From Pithys albifrons albifrons (lineage: Eukaryota; Chordata; Aves; Passeriformes; Thamnophilidae): a stretch of DNA of 64,000 nucleotides. Below the pieces are notes generated by a model that saw nothing but the letters and a program-made list of their open reading frames with translations, ran no database searches and was not told the origin of the DNA. The position numbers and the translations under genes were made by a program. The stretch is taken from contig NC_092459.1 of the NCBI RefSeq assembly GCF_047495875.1, positions 6,700,965-6,764,964 on the forward strand, read 5' to 3'. Below are positions 1 to 14,400 of the stretch, in pieces (position 1 is the first letter of the stretch; each line of letters begins with the position of its first letter).

Positions 1-324
1 AAAAGAGCTATTCAAGATTATTCTTTCAGTACTCCCACAGAAGTCAAGACCCGAGCAGCTTCTTAAATGTTGACAGAAGGCAATATAGGACCAGTTAACA
101 CCTCAGCACATTTTTACTGCACTTTTGACCTACAAGCTTGCTGTGGAACCCAGAATGGGATTTATAGCCACTCAATACCAAATAAGTGATAGGGATATTA
201 GAAGCAAGACCTTGCCAACACTCCCACAAGAGACTTCATCTCTAAACCAAGACCACTCAGACATTAAATGTCCTGATAGAGTACACATTTGTAATTAAAA
301 CTAAAGATACAAGTCTTATATGGT
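1..324. other. Unique AT-rich sequence, nothing recognised
   Basis: No repeat, RNA gene or splice-bounded coding signal was recognised. The first recognisable boundary is the start of the LTR at 325. Confidence 0.5.
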
Positions 325-939
325 TGTGGTAGTTTTAGCTTTATTTTTAGCTAGGCCTCAGTTTAGCAGGCCCAGAGAGTGTGACATGGACTGAAGGGGA
401 CAAACATCACCTGACTTAAGCAACCAAAGAGATATTTCATATCATTTGGACATCAAATCAAGTATAAAAGAAGGTGTAGGAGGTGCCTAGCTCTCTTTTC
501 CTTTCATGGCTGGGTGCTGAGCAGACCTGCCATCACCCTTGCTGAAAGTGTGATGTCTCGTCACCACTTCACAGCTGTTTGGTTTGGGAAGTACTTTATT
601 TTTTTTTTCATTGATTTTCTCCTCTCTTGCTGGGTATCCTTTGGGGGGAGTTTGTTGGGGTGTTTTTGTGGTCTGTGTGGTTGGAATCTGTATTATTTGG
701 GTGAGTGACTCAGTAAAGTGATTGGAGGGGTTTTTTTCCACATTTGTATATATATGTGTTATATTATATTTTGTTTTTAATGGTCTCTCTTTTGTAAAAA
801 TATAAGAATGCCATTTCACATTTGGGGTTTTTTTCCCTCTTCAATTTTTTTTTGTTTCCTCCATCCCTTTCCCTTGGTGAGGGGGAATACTCTATCTCTT
901 TGTGTTGGGCAGTCAGCATTTTGCCAGCTCAACCTAACA
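325..939 (+). mobile_element. Solo LTR of an avian ERVL-type endogenous retrovirus
   Basis: The element begins TGTGGTAGTTTTAGC and carries a TATA box (AGTATAAAAG) near 461-470, followed by a C/T-rich stretch as expected of U3/R. The block from 325 to about 410 recurs in the same orientation at 63914-64000, which proves that it is a dispersed repeat and fixes its left edge. The right edge is uncertain: I placed it at ...CTAACA (939), and no target-site duplication is visible there. No gag, pol or env sequence flanks it, so it is a solo LTR. ORFs at 487-819 and 514-708 lie inside it and are not genes. Confidence 0.75.
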
Positions 940-1467
940 CTCTGGTCTACAGCTATATCAGTATATTAACCTGCAACATGTTATATATTTATACCATTCA
1001 AACTTGAGAAATTGTTGGAAACACTTTTGACTTTGGCCAAGGTAAATTTCCTATGTCAGATTGTGAGAGAAACTGTCAGTATAGCTGCAGTATCCAGTCT
1101 TGAGACTTGAGCACTATGTGTTTTATAAGTATAGAAAATGCCTTAACAGCTTAAATGATAGAACCTGCCTACATATAAAGCCTAAAACCAGAACAGGTAC
1201 TTCAGGGTAGTTGTGTAAGGTGACAAGAGGTGACTGTTCACCAGGTATTTAGGGCTGTTGTACTATCCTTGTTTTCATTGATAGTAGTGTAACATTCAAA
1301 TTTTATACACAGTTGTCCTGCAACTATCTCAAGGTTCCGATTATGTCAAACCTTCCAGTCCCACAGCTTTTCAGATGCTGGAGATCCATAATTATCCCAC
1401 CCTAATCATCTCTGTGTTCATTAACACACATAGAGAAATTTCTTTCAATTCTTCTTGTCTCAACTTT
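940..1467. other. Unique sequence between two LTRs
   Basis: No repeat or coding signal recognised. Bases 1462-1467 (AACTTT) are the left copy of the target-site duplication of the next LTR. Confidence 0.45.
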
Positions 1468-1756
1468 TGTGGTAGTGGTGGCACAGACCCTTCAGGGCTT
1501 GTGTGCAGCAAAGAGTCACTCTATTCATGGTTGTGGGTGGGTATTTATACCCCTCCCAGGAGGAGGTGACATTTTCATATCTCACACACAGCCCCTGCAC
1601 CAATCAGTTCAAATCTATCCGGGGAGCATGTGTGGTTGGTTGGTCGCTTCTCCCACAGCAGTTTTGCTTTCCTCTGAGAAATGTGGTCTCTGTGTAATCC
1701 TTCTGACTTTGATGCAGCCAATCCAACAATCCCTTTACATTAAATCATCCCCTACA
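1468..1756 (-). mobile_element. Solo LTR, 289 bp, minus strand, ERVK-like target-site length
   Basis: The element is bounded by a perfect 6-bp direct repeat AACTTT (1462-1467 and 1757-1762) and has the inverted ends TGT...ACA expected of an LTR. Read on the minus strand it starts TGTAGGGGATG and ends CCACTACCACA. A TATA box (GGGTATAAATACC on the minus strand, about 1540-1553) has a CCAAT-type GATTGG upstream of it (about 1600), a normal U3 promoter arrangement. The 6-bp duplication is typical of ERVK/beta- and alpharetrovirus integrases, whereas ERVL commonly leaves 5 bp; class assignment rests on that alone. Plus-strand ORFs at 1469-1774 and 1503-1697 overlap it and are not genes. Confidence 0.8.
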
Positions 1757-1762
1757 AACTTT

Positions 1763-4700
1763 CTTCTCCTATGAATCTCAAACATCCTCATTCCTCCCAG
1801 AACTGCACCACAATCCCTGCCCTATTCCCAGTTCAGTCTTCAGTTTGATCCATTCCACTTTCTACATGTTTACTTTGTCAAATACTTCACAATGATGTCA
1901 AGTACAGGTTAATCTGTATGGCTGAACTTGCCCTCTCTCCTTGTTCTTGTGCACCGATAGCCCAACTTCAGGTTCTGATGTAGACCTGAAAATTCAGTCT
2001 TTAGGTTCCACCTAGACAGAAACTTAGGGCATATGGAAAAGATGACATGACTGAAAAGACAATCTTAGTGGTATTTGAAACTTTCTATAGCGGTGTGCTC
2101 TTTGATCCATAGTTACTTGAGTTGGGCATTTAATTAAAAGAATTTTTTTTCCCCTACTAAAGGGAGAGAGAGTGAAAAAAGTATTTTGAGAGTTATATGC
2201 TTTCTGTTGAAAGTTCATATTGCAGTCTGTGAGTTCTATTATCATTAAACATTAAGGGCTTGAATTTTAGAGCTCCCTGTACTGGCACCTCATTTTCTTG
2301 CATTATTAAGAAAATCTGAAAATCTCTGCAGCACACACACAAGTGTATGATTTTTGACACATTCAAAGAAATAACACAGAACGCAGAAATATCTATAAAA
2401 TAATCAGAAGATCAGTTTGCAGTTTTACACTTAAGCATCTTGTGACTTAAGTAAAAATATTTAGAGCATTTGGAGCAATATTTCTGTTTTAAGTAAATAA
2501 GGTTTGCTTGCTTTCTACAGAAAAAAAAGGCTTCACAATAGGCTTCATGGTGTGGTTAGAAGCAAAGTAATAGCCATTATCTTCTCAAAACTTAAAAAAA
2601 TATCATTTTATTAATAGTATTTTACCTGTTCTGTTGAAAAATATCCAGTTATATCAGAATCAGGTTAAATCCAAATCAGGCATCTGTGCAGAAAGCTGGA
2701 AGAAAAAGTGGTTCTAAGACATAATAGGTAGTTTTTGTTGGGTGGATTGCATCCCTGGTCAGTTTTGCGTTTATGGCTCAGTACTAGTGAAACATTTTAT
2801 TTTCACATCTTAAAAGATCATTTCAGGGCTGAACAAACACAGCAGATTCAGCAGCAGCTGGAATACAACTACTACTGTTCACCCTGTGGAAAGTTTATGA
2901 AAGCACTGACATGGTTCTGAAATATTAAAAGGACTTCTGAAACTCAGAGAGAAAACAGCAATGTAAAATCAAGGGTCTGGTCTGGCTGAGTAGATAAAGT
3001 GCCATCTTTTGATACTGAGGACCTAAATCTTTCAAGTCAATATGTGGTATAGAATGGCCTTTATGGTCATTGACTAGTAGCTGAGAATTCATATCAACAA
3101 AAGTAACATAATTCAGACCAGAAGAGAGGAAGAAATCAAAGTGTAACAAGGCTCACATTAAAAAGGCACAGGCACTCGCTTGGAAATAGCCTTGAACAGT
3201 AACACCTGACCCAAAGCTCTTGCTCCTGGGAGAGAGTTCAGATCACAATTTGCATTCCAGTGTTTCAGCTCAACTCAGCTCTATACATCTAACACATTTT
3301 ACACTTTATACAGTTGCATATTATACATATGACTTCACCACCATGGCACCAAAATACCTCAAATTTTAATGCATGTATTTCTTTAACCCTGCAGGATACA
3401 GAATACTTGGACAGAGACATTAATTATATGTACACAGACATCTTAACTTGCAGCCAGAATATCTAAAGTGTTTAAACATGCTGGCACCAAAGCAAGAAAA
3501 TCATTAGTCCATAAAGTTTGAATTTCAGCATCATAGCTCTGGCAGTCCTTGGGAAAAAGGCCAACACTCCAGATCCACCTCAGGGCATGCCAGCTCATCT
3601 CATGTATGTGTTCCAGGCTCAGCCTTAAGAGAAGGCAACTTGATGCTTCACGCCAGATTCAGGCTGAGGTAAAAATGACAAAACAGAATCACTCTGCCTC
3701 CCTCAAGCCCTCACCTCCCTCAGGCACCTCTTTAAACATCTCTCCAAATTTTCATTGCAAGAACTTGGAAAATACTTGAGCAAGATTCCTATGTTTCATG
3801 CCTGATACCTCTGGGTACCTTTACAATTTCCAAGGCAAAAAAAAAAGCTTGTTGCTCCAACAGTTCCACAGTTATCCTCATGTGAAGTGGCAGAAGAGAA
3901 GTGCTATTCAAAATTATTTTCAGTCTTCCCACCTGCTACAACCTAACAGGTGGCTACCAGGCTAAAAGAGCTCTCAGAACTGGATTTTTCACTGCTTCTA
4001 CATTGATATAATGCCATATAAGAGGCATGGCTTGGGTGTGAATCTGATATAAGTGATCCCACAGAAAGATTACATCTTAAAGACACATCCCAGAATACAC
4101 ACTCATTGTCCTATACTCTAAACATTTTTTCCATCCCAAAATGAGGGATCCACTGATTGACTCACAAATAGTAAGTCACTTTTCTTCTTATTGTAAATAA
4201 GGTAAATTAAAATAGTAATGTTTTTAAATTTAGTTTTCTGTCATGAAAATTCCCTTTGAATGTCACAGACCACCTTTTGTGGACTGGGTTCAATTCTATG
4301 ACAGGAAAAATCATAGTGGGTAAAAATAAGTTTTAGCAGACGCAGAAAACCACCTCTCTGTTACTGTTTGTGGTCATTTGAATGAGCAGTAGAAGAAATA
4401 TTCCTCTTGTATATGAATTTAAAGAATAAAGTCTTAATATTGTATAAGATGGTCTTTTCCTCTAGCTAATTTTCTTTTCAAACCTCTTCCAAATCTACTT
4501 TTTACTTTGGGCACTACAAAAACTTCTGACAATGAGTTCCAGAGCTGGAATGTGCTGTATGAGAAAAGTGCTTCCTTACCTTTACCTTAAACTAGCAGCA
4601 CGATAATTTCATCAATAGGCCCTCAGTTCTTCAAACACTGTCAACAGAAAACATATTGATTCATCTACTTTGTGCTATTTATTATTTGATATACGCTCAA

Positions 4701-7700
4701 ATTTTGTCCCTTGGTAGTTTTTTCTCCCTCAAGATCCATAATCCAAGCCTAACTGCTCTTCATAGAAAAACTTCTTCATACTAACCTTTGCTGCCTTTGT
4801 CTGTTTCAGAATTTTATTTTTGTTGGAAAAAGTGGGGGCAGACCTTCACACAGAATTCAGGACATGAGCTGATCCTGGTTATATATGGAGGAAAAGTTAT
4901 GTCAACTATTCTGTTCTTGAAGCTTTCTTTGTTGTTCCTGTGATCTTCACCTTGCATTCATCTTTCACTTTGCACTGAACTAACCACAATGATTATAAAT
5001 GTCTTTCCAAAATATCTATACCTCATTTATGAACCCATGGCAGAGTAAGAATATGATTATGCTTTCTTGCATCTACTACTTTTCACTTATCAGCACTGAA
5101 TTTTGTCTCTCGTGTCATCTCCAACCACTCAAAATCACAAGTTCAGTTTACACTTTTGCTGTCAGTGTTAGTTTCAGTCACCTTGACGAATTCTGCAGTC
5201 TCAGCAGACTCAGACACCTCGAGAAGCACTTGCTTTTCCAAATAATTTGTAATTGTGATGAACAGTACAGATCTTACCAAGGCTCCCTCTTAATCTATAC
5301 TGACAATCTCTTTTTATTGTGAAAACTGTAAAACTCCCTACACTGTACCACTCATCTTTTCAGCCAGTATTCTGCTTTTCTCCATAAATTCAGTTGATCT
5401 TGGATGCAGTTGACAAGAATTTTACACAGGATTCCAGGTCCATTTCTCTCAGTTACAAAGGAGTTGAATGTAGTTGGTTTTACTTCATAAGACAGGAGAT
5501 AAAGCCACTTCTCTGGCCTCTCAGAATCCAGTAGCAGAACAGCAAAGTCTGTCTAGTCCTGTCCATTATGCTGCCTCCTTTTTGTACCACTGCTGTTTTG
5601 AACATAGCCAGGACATACTCATACTGAATTTAAACGTGCATTACCAATATTTCCCAGAAATAAAGAGAAGAAATGCAGACTTCAAAATAGCCACCAGTCA
5701 GCACCACCAGTCCCCAATCAACACTTGACTGTCCATTCCCATGTTTCTCCACAGGCTTCCAGTGCATCAGAAATCCCTTGATTATCTCCACTGGATGTCT
5801 TAAATTCCAATCTTATTTCTATTTAACCTATTTTTCTTTTTCTACTCTGAGTTACATACAGGGCACCAATCACAGTAGCTTAATTTATATTGTCTTAGCT
5901 CTGTGGGACAACTGTTCTTTTCTTTCTTTCTCTGGTCTAAACTTCCACCTTCATTACTGTTTCTCCTTGCATTTTCCACCAGGAAATACTCATCTTAACA
6001 TGCCAGGTAGATTATCTTCCAAATTTAGATGAGCCCATCCAAAATCAGAAAGAAAGACTTGTACATAACAAACCCCTGATGTCTAGAAAATCCACACTTT
6101 CCTTATCATACATTTTTAATTCCTAATGAAAAAGAGTATTTTATCTACCTGAATCAAAGCATATCTGTGCCTGCTCCTGACCTTCTTTATGGTTACACCA
6201 TTTTAACAGTTCACATTTTCACTAAGCACATTGAGGGTATGAAGACACATAAAACTTAGTGGTGTGGCTACATTGTGGAGGTGTAATAACTTGTCTCTCA
6301 TGCTGACTCCACAGTGATAAAAATGAGACAAAACAGTGGGCAAAAAATACACAGAGATATAATAAGCAATCTGTTTCTTTCCTACTCATCTCTGTCTTCA
6401 TGATGCTGAAATTCTCACTGGTTCAGCCTGGGGAAAGAAATCTTTCCATAATCCTACAAGAGCTTACAATCTACCATAGAAATCAAAGTAATATGGTAAT
6501 CAGCAGATAAGCACAATAACACATGTGGTGTTAAATGAAGTCTCTTGTTCTCTCATGGGGAGGAAGAGAGAGACTTATTTGCTCAATATACCATTATAAA
6601 ATTATCTAGTTTTAGGAAGAAAAAAACAACTGAGAGCACAATTTAAATTCTTATCTTTTGCCTTTTTTTTGTTAAACTTATTGATGAATAATTTAGAATT
6701 GTGTCTTAGCTATTCTCTTTTCTCCATAAAAATGTAATCTGACTTAATTATGTGTCATCACAGCAATAATAGTAAAAGAAATCCACTCCGGAGATGAGTA
6801 GAGGATATAGTGTTTTATGAAAAGTCCAAAAGATGTTATTTTAATTTACACAAAGTGGATTTTAGCACTTGAAACCCTTTTATTCATAAAATTGTTTCCA
6901 AGCGTTTCAGAGGCCTCCTGCCAGTAAAGGGGAGTTGCACAGCAGATGAATACGAAGGGTGGTGGCAGCCTTGGTTAAAGGCTGACAGGTTGATTTGTGA
7001 GGATTTTCTGCACTCAGTCATGAAGTTAAGATTGTTAAGGAATATTTTGTGCACTAGAAACAGAGGAGATGATGGAAAACTTCTATTAACCCAGGACAAA
7101 TCTGTTTAGTTGACCCCTATCCATGCCACATCAACAAATCCATACTGCACAATTAATTAAAAACAAAATTAGCAAGAGCTTTTGCTGTTGTTTCTTCAGC
7201 CAAGTGGAGAAATGTGTAGCGACCATTTCAAATGAGATCACACCAAAATAGCATTTAAAGTTATCTCCAAATCCAAATTCACGTACACATTTTCATCAGG
7301 CACAACAGTAGATTGGACACATACACAGTGACTCAGAGGTATAAAGTCACAAAGAGTACAGCCAAGGGCAATAAACATTGCATCAGCTTGGACAAAGGAT
7401 AGAATTATTTTGTTAAGGCACAGTAGCACATATCACCAAACAGACATTCTGCTGCTAAACAATAATAGTTAGAGTGGATAAAACTAAGTATTTGTGACTG
7501 AGAGAGATGAGCAACTACAAAAAATAAATCCAGCAACTTCCCTGTTCTACATGTACACCCTTTCTTCTGTGAAAACCCTAGAGTACCTCCAAAAAAGGTG
7601 CATATTCAGAAAAATTTGCATCGTACTTAAACTTTGATCCAGGTCACAGGTGCCTAGGGAGCTTGCGGTGTTTCCTGGTGGAGAAGAGGCTCACAGGCAG

Positions 7701-10700
7701 GTAACAAAGATGGCCACACTGTGGAAAAAGAGAAGTTGAATAATCAAACAATAACCCAGCTCATTAGCTGTAACTGCTTCTCTCCTCAGAGACCTGACAC
7801 AACAGCCTTGTTTTGCAGCACAGAATATCTATCTATTCTGTGACACAATTTCTAAAATGCAAAAGGTTAAAACTTCAAATATCAGTTCAGGAAAACATGG
7901 TTTATACATCACATATTGTTCATTATTGCTTAGACTTCCATAGAACTACCATGATTTGTTTCTAAGAGAATCCACACAGGGGTGATTTAAAAACAGAAGT
8001 TGCTGGAAAAGAGTAGGCAAAGTTATCTTGCTAGACCTTTTGTCCTGTAAGTTTATACCAGGCATCAGTTGCTCAATGGACTGCAGTTATTGCAAGAGGG
8101 CCTGAATTTTGTTCAAGGAAGTTCAAATGGACCAAGCATAGAAAGTGAAGTTCACCTTCCAGAAATGAACAATGATCTGGGGAGATCACTTTAAAAGCCC
8201 TTCAAATGCCTAGTGTTTAAGGAAGAAAAATGATCAGAACCTTCTGAAGGCCAAACCAGCAATCCAGTGCAATGGGCAACTATGACCCAACGCCTATAAT
8301 CACACTGAGGCAGATGGTTAGTGCCAGCTCTCTTTACCTAAGAGCTTTTTGAAGACCTTTAAGTTGTGTTACTTAACACTTCCAGCCATGGTTTGCTCTC
8401 CTTCCTCTCATTTCAGAGAAAAGACAGACTACTGACATTCTCCTGTCATGGTTAAATAATGAATGTACCAGGCTCCCTATTCATGTCACAGTCTCAGTAA
8501 CAACCTTTGTATTATTTCTTCTTCTAGCAATATATGGAACACAGAAGTGGTTTTGTAATACAGATTAAAAAACCTGGTTTCATCTGAACTGGAATCCCTT
8601 TGCATGTAGTCTCTCCCAATAAATAATCCTTCTGGAGTTTTCGAAGCAGCTTTCAGTTCAGATTACAGTTTTAGAGAAAAACTTGCGGAGGTTTTCATGA
8701 TATTGAAGGTAGTTGAAACTACAATGAAAACTTTCTTTCATTTCTGACAAAATCAATTCACTGCAAACAATACATAACATGTATGTGGAGTCTGTTTATG
8801 TAACATTTCCTTAGTGTTATCAGGCTTCCCCATATTCAGAAAAAAAAAGGAGGAAATTGTAATTTTTTTTATTTTTTTTTTAGATTCATAAAAAGTGTCT
8901 TCATAAATAGTAAAAAGGCAGAAACGAGTGTAACTAACTATGCAAATTGCATTGCTGGTTTCATTGCATATCACAAGGGAACAAAGCAAAGATAAAAGTG
9001 GCATAAAACAATGGGACTAGGAAAGGAGAGAAAAAAAATACCACGACAGTCTGAAAGAACTGCTGTAGTAGAAGGAAATAATTCACTGAAAAGTTGATGC
9101 TGAAAAGAAACAGAAATGTGTGGGCTGAATTGATGGGCATCCTTTCTCCATTTAGCAATGCAGAGTTCAGCTGAAGTAAATTGAGTGCAGACTATAATGT
9201 CAGAGCCATGCAAAAAAAAAAAAAACAAAAAAAAGTCTCAAATGCACAATTGTCTCCTGTGTCCACAATTCCCCTTTTTATCTCCACTTTCAGCTTTCAT
9301 TCCACCTTTATTATTTGATTGGTTTGGTGCTTGAATTGACATGAATGTGGGAGCGAGGCTAATGAGAAGCTAAATTTGTTCTGAAATGTTTATAAAATAC
9401 AAGATTTCTGGAAAGAATTGGTATTTTCTGCTAGGGTTTAGTCCTTTCTCTTTAACCCCATCTGCTGTAGGTTGGCTGTCAGTAGACTGCTAGATAAGGA
9501 GGATCTTGGGCATCGAAGCTTAGATATCGAAGCTTAAGCAGCAAGAACTTGCTTTGTAAACCTCCAAAGGGACCTATTTTTCTCTAGACTGCTAAAATGA
9601 AAGACTGTGGGAAATCACATCAACAGTCTGGCAGCAGGAGTGTTGGCTGTGTGTTAACTGGTATTCTGGCATGTTTTATGGGAAAATCAGTGTACTAAAG
9701 AATGAACAGTCATTTCACATGTTCTAAAACATGCAGCAACCTGTATAAACGTTGTATTTGGTTACATGATCTTTTTTTTTAGAAAAATCATTCAGCTGAT
9801 GGAATAACCATGAAAAAAGCAGGATTTTAGCAGCACAGTTCTGGTTTGCTACATCAGACAGTCTAGAGATACAATTAATTCGAAATCAAGGCACACAGCA
9901 ATTGCAGCATCTCCTAGGACTTTAGGAATTTCATCCACAATAAACACAGGCCACCAAAAGCTCCTAAGGCTAAATGTATGGATCAGATGTTCCTAAACTC
10001 TCATCCAATAGGATCACAATTGTTAAAAAGTTTTAAGGAATTAATGTGGTTGCTCAGATTCTCACAAGGAAACTACAAGGACTCATTACTAGTTGATGGG
10101 AGATTAATGTTGTGGAAAAAGGAGAGACTTCATGGAATTATTTATTAGCTTGCATGAGACATCTCTGAGATGGAATGAGAATACAAAAGGGGTTAAAGAC
10201 TGCTGCAGTCTCCTACTGAGATAACTTGTTATACAAAAGGGTAAGTGCTAAAAAGCTTTCAAGCAGTGCCTCACCTGACAAGGTGGGGAAAGTAGGTATT
10301 ATCTGAAAGGCAGACCATACTTTTCAGAAGTAAGGAGGATGATTCTTTTTTGGCTTGCAAATGTCTACCTACCAGACAGGAGGAGATTTAAATGGGAGTG
10401 TTCATCTGTCTGCTGCTGAGACAGACTTATTGGGAACAATTTTAACAGAGAGCAAAAAAAAATCTGTGAAAAGGATAGATAAAGCAGCATGAGTTCATCT
10501 TTTTTTTTCATTACATAAGGTCTCATATCCTTGTCTCGTCTCCTCCATCAAAAAATAAATAGTAAGAAATTCCAAAGATAATTCATCATCATAATCACCA
10601 GGAGCTGCTGGATTCCTGCTAGTTTTAAAGCCAGTATATTTATTAAACTTGCCTTATTAAACCCATGGGATTAGAGCCTTTAGGTCATTAACTTTCATTT

Positions 10701-11074
10701 CAGACCAGCAGCTCACAGAAACAGCTAGAAATAAGTTTGTGGGCTTAGATTCCTCTGTTTGAAGCTTTATAATACCCAAGAAAAAGCAGCCCTCTGGGAT
10801 AAAGTGAAGCATTTATGTAGTCACACACCATACATTGGGTTCACCTGCTTCCATGCCAAGCTATGGAAATTTGCTACTGTCCTAAGGGTTTAGGTTACTC
10901 TAGGAGGTATTAACTAAAACAGGAAATTTCAAAAGGTAGCAGAGCAACCTGAGCACATCGGGCAAGTCTGAAAGTCATGGGTGCACAATTTGCCCAGGAT
11001 GGTGTCAGAACTGTATTTTCTCTACTTAGCTAATAATATTTCAGGTGTTACATGATAGAATGATTGAGGTTAGC
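1763..11074. other. Long stretch of unique AT-rich DNA
   Basis: About 9.3 kb with no repeat family, RNA gene or convincing exon. It contains short T- or A-runs (about 8863-8881 and 9211-9232). The ORFs in this stretch, for example 4999-5322, 5474-5728 and 8971-9228, are short, lack supporting splice or domain signals and have the length expected by chance at this base composition. Confidence 0.5.
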
Positions 11075-11440
11075 AAGAACTGAACACAGTGCTGTAGCTG
11101 TTGCCTCACCAGTGCTAAGATGAGGGATCATCTCTCTTGAACCTTTGGTGTGAAGGTGCCTTACTAGGTCATGGTCATCTTGATGTCCATCGGGACGTCA
11201 AGGTTTTGCTCAGGCAGTTGCTTTCCAGCCACTCAGCCCCCAGCATGTACTGGTGCATGGAGCTGACCCTCCTGAAATGCAGGACTTTCTATTGCCCCAT
11301 GTTTGTAAGATTCTTCTCTGACCATTTCTCTGACCAGCCTGTCAAGGTCCCTCTGAAGGTGACACAAGCATCTGGTGTATCACCCAGTCCCCTCAACTCT
11401 GATCATTTACAAACTGGCTGAGGGTACATTCCATCTGCCT
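11075..11440 (-). mobile_element. CR1 LINE fragment (minus strand), internal part of ORF2
   Basis: The plus strand reads as the complement of the C-terminal part of CR1 ORF2: the phrases GCCTCACCAGTGCTAAG, TACTGGTGCATGG and CTGTCAAGGTCCCTCTG are characteristic of avian CR1 in antisense. The 3' UTR and the terminal octamer repeat are absent, so this is an internal fragment. It is diverged, with deletions against the usual CR1 order. The 94-aa plus-strand ORF at 11137-11421 is antisense to CR1 and is not a gene. Confidence 0.75.
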
Positions 11441-14400
11441 GCATTTTCCCAGTAAGGTTATGTGAGATGAACTCCATTCAATGTGTGCATATGTTTACAG
11501 CATCGTGACTTTGAACTTAATGCAGATATACAGCTTGTTATAGTGTAAATTAATACAATAATAAAAACAGCTATTTTCAGTAAGTCTTCCTTACCCCTCA
11601 GAAAATAATGAAAGCCACCACCAGAGCAGAGGAAGGACAGTCAAATATCAAGAAAAGGAGAGAAAGAGGAAAAACAAAATCAGGTCGGAAGAGAAAGATT
11701 ATTCCTATAGAAAAGAAACCAGGTCTTGTCAACAAGAAACTCAGGAAATCAAAACCATTAATAAAAAGTATGAAGCTAAAATTGATTTGCCAAGTCTCAC
11801 AAACCTTGTGTAGACACATTTGTTCGAAGTTGAAGCAGTTAAGTCTGACTTAGCTTAATTCATTTATAGTATGTATCAAATTAAACAAAATTAAGGTCTC
11901 CTTTACTTCTAACAAGGCTGTCAACACAGGGATTTAATGTAGCTCAAGTGTGAACTTTAACATTTAATTTGGATTGACTTTCCTAAATGTCCCAATGCAG
12001 AAGAGCCCTATTCACTTTCACAGTGGCAAAAATTAAAAACAGAAAACAGGCAATGGATGCAAGCCAGGTAATGGTAAAAAGTAATTAAATGAAGACAAAG
12101 AATCTTTCCAGAAGGAATTATGAGAAGCCACAGATTCTGGCCAAGAGGTGATCAAAGCTGTTTATTAGCATATAGAGAAAGGGCCAGGAACAGATGAAGA
12201 GTAATCATAAACAGATCAAATACTATCAGTTAGAGACTGGCATTGCAGAAGATCTGGAACACATGAAAATATACTGAATTACTGTTTTTAAATGCCCAGA
12301 TGGAACTGACAAAAAGGCAGAGAAGAAAAAAACCAGCTAGACTACTACAAATAGTCACAGAAATGGAAGAAGTTTAAAAAAAAAACACAAAAACACCCCA
12401 CAAAAACACAGGCATTTAGAGAGGCAAAAGTGCCAAACTGGAAAATGGAGGACCAATTATCCTGAAGGGAAAAATAATGTAGTTATAAGTAATAATGACT
12501 CTGAGGCATTTCACTTTTATTTCAGGGCACAATGAAATGACACTAGGTTTCATTTTGTACCTGTTCAGGTAATACACCTATATAGCACCTCTAAGGGAAA
12601 TGGTGACTGATCCATACTGTGCTTGTTACCTATTTCTAACAAGAAATAGAATGTTGTGATTTAAAAAACACTACAAAATAAAGGATATTCTTAACCAAAT
12701 TAACCATACAGCACCATAGGTATATGCTTTGCCTTCTACAATGGTTCTTTGTACCTGTACAGAAAGACCCTGTAAAAAATTAAAGCTTCATCTGTTCTCC
12801 AGATGGGTCACAGTGACTGAAAAGTGAAGCTACAGCTCCACTGATGAGCTTTGCTTCATTTTCTGCTGCCCCTTTTTACAAACACCACAGGAAATGATGG
12901 ACTAACCAGCTGACACACTGAATGGCCTCTTTCTATGACACTCATCACATCACTCTTCTGTATACTGAAGACTTCTGAAAATACTTTTTTTTTCAGCCTT
13001 AGACAAACTGCCTTTGTCTTACTGTCCAGAGCGAAATATTTTGTGAAAATAGTAACCATCTGATCCTTTTTTATCTCACAAATTTGTGAAGCTATAGCAC
13101 AGACCTGAACCAAGCAGTGTTAAGCAGATAAACAGGTTTCCTTAAAGCATCTGCCTCCTCCTCTTTACCTTACATGCTCAGGTCCAACACAAGAGAAGAA
13201 CTAAGGCAAGTTCAACCTGGAGACTCTTTGGCAGCAGAGCACAGCAAGCTATAAATCTCAGACTTCAGTGAAAGGGCAGTGGAGCCCACACTGGTAAACT
13301 GAACAGTGCAAAAGAGCAAATATGAAGAAAATTAACTTAAATGAATTCTTAGTGTTTGAGTTAGTATTACCCCACAAGACTGTAGCACAGACACAATTTG
13401 CAAAAAGCTTAATTTGACTTCTCTGTCCAAATCACTTCCCTTTAGAAAGCCTATGTTCCCAGTTTAGCTGAGCTTGGTCATAGGCTATATGTAAGTATAT
13501 TTTCTATACATGCCACTAGAGTGCCAGAACAAATGTAGTTTGTAACCAAATTCATTCCAACACCTGCTCTAAGAGCCCTCATTTGTTACCTTGCTAAACT
13601 TTCACACTTCAAAGCAGGGACTAAATCTAAGCATATGCAATGTAGCCTTGCCTAAATTAATTTACAGCAAAAAGACTTAGTTATTTCCTGCCCTTGGTAT
13701 AGTCTGATTGGCTTTTGTGACAGCTGTAAAGGGAAAGCTGCTAAGAGAGACAATCACATCTGACAAAGAACATGCTAATGAAATCAGGCTTTCTAAAGGG
13801 AAGTGATTTTGACAGATTAGAAATTATAGCTTTGTATGGATACTACCCAAGATGTCAGCCCCTCTTCCCTCAGTAGCAGCAGGCTCTGTTCAATTTGAGG
13901 AACACTCTGTCTGCTCATCATGTTATATAAAATCAACCTCTAGCCATATCTGGGTGATTTCCTACAGTGAAAAACTCAGAAACAGAAGGTAAAAATTCCC
14001 CATTTGGCATCTTAATCTTCTATTAATGATGCAACCTGTACTGTACCATCTGAAAAACATGAATCAACACTGAGCCCACCTTTCCACAAATAGAACTCTC
14101 TACCCTATAATGTGGTGATCTTTCTCCTTCTAATTGCATCTTACAGATTTTTAAAAGGCACTTTAGTCCTTAAGTGTAAAATTTGCATTCAAACTACTGT
14201 ACAAAGAAACACTAACAATGATTTTGAAGCAATTCCTGCTAAAAAAGAGCAGAGACTTCTGATCACACACAATTGGAGAAGATGGAAGTGTACATGGAGC
14301 ATTCTTCTTATCTCATTAGCAACCATTAGAAACCCTCAGGGGGAACATAATGACCAGTGGAAAAAGGGCAGAGCAGACTTCAGTGAACAAAACAGATGTT

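Noticed and set aside
11137..11421. 94-aa plus-strand ORF
   Set aside because: Antisense to a CR1 ORF2 fragment.
11608..11853. 81-aa strongly basic ORF considered as a nuclear protein exon
   Set aside because: Explained by purine-rich low-complexity sequence; no splice sites or recognised motif.
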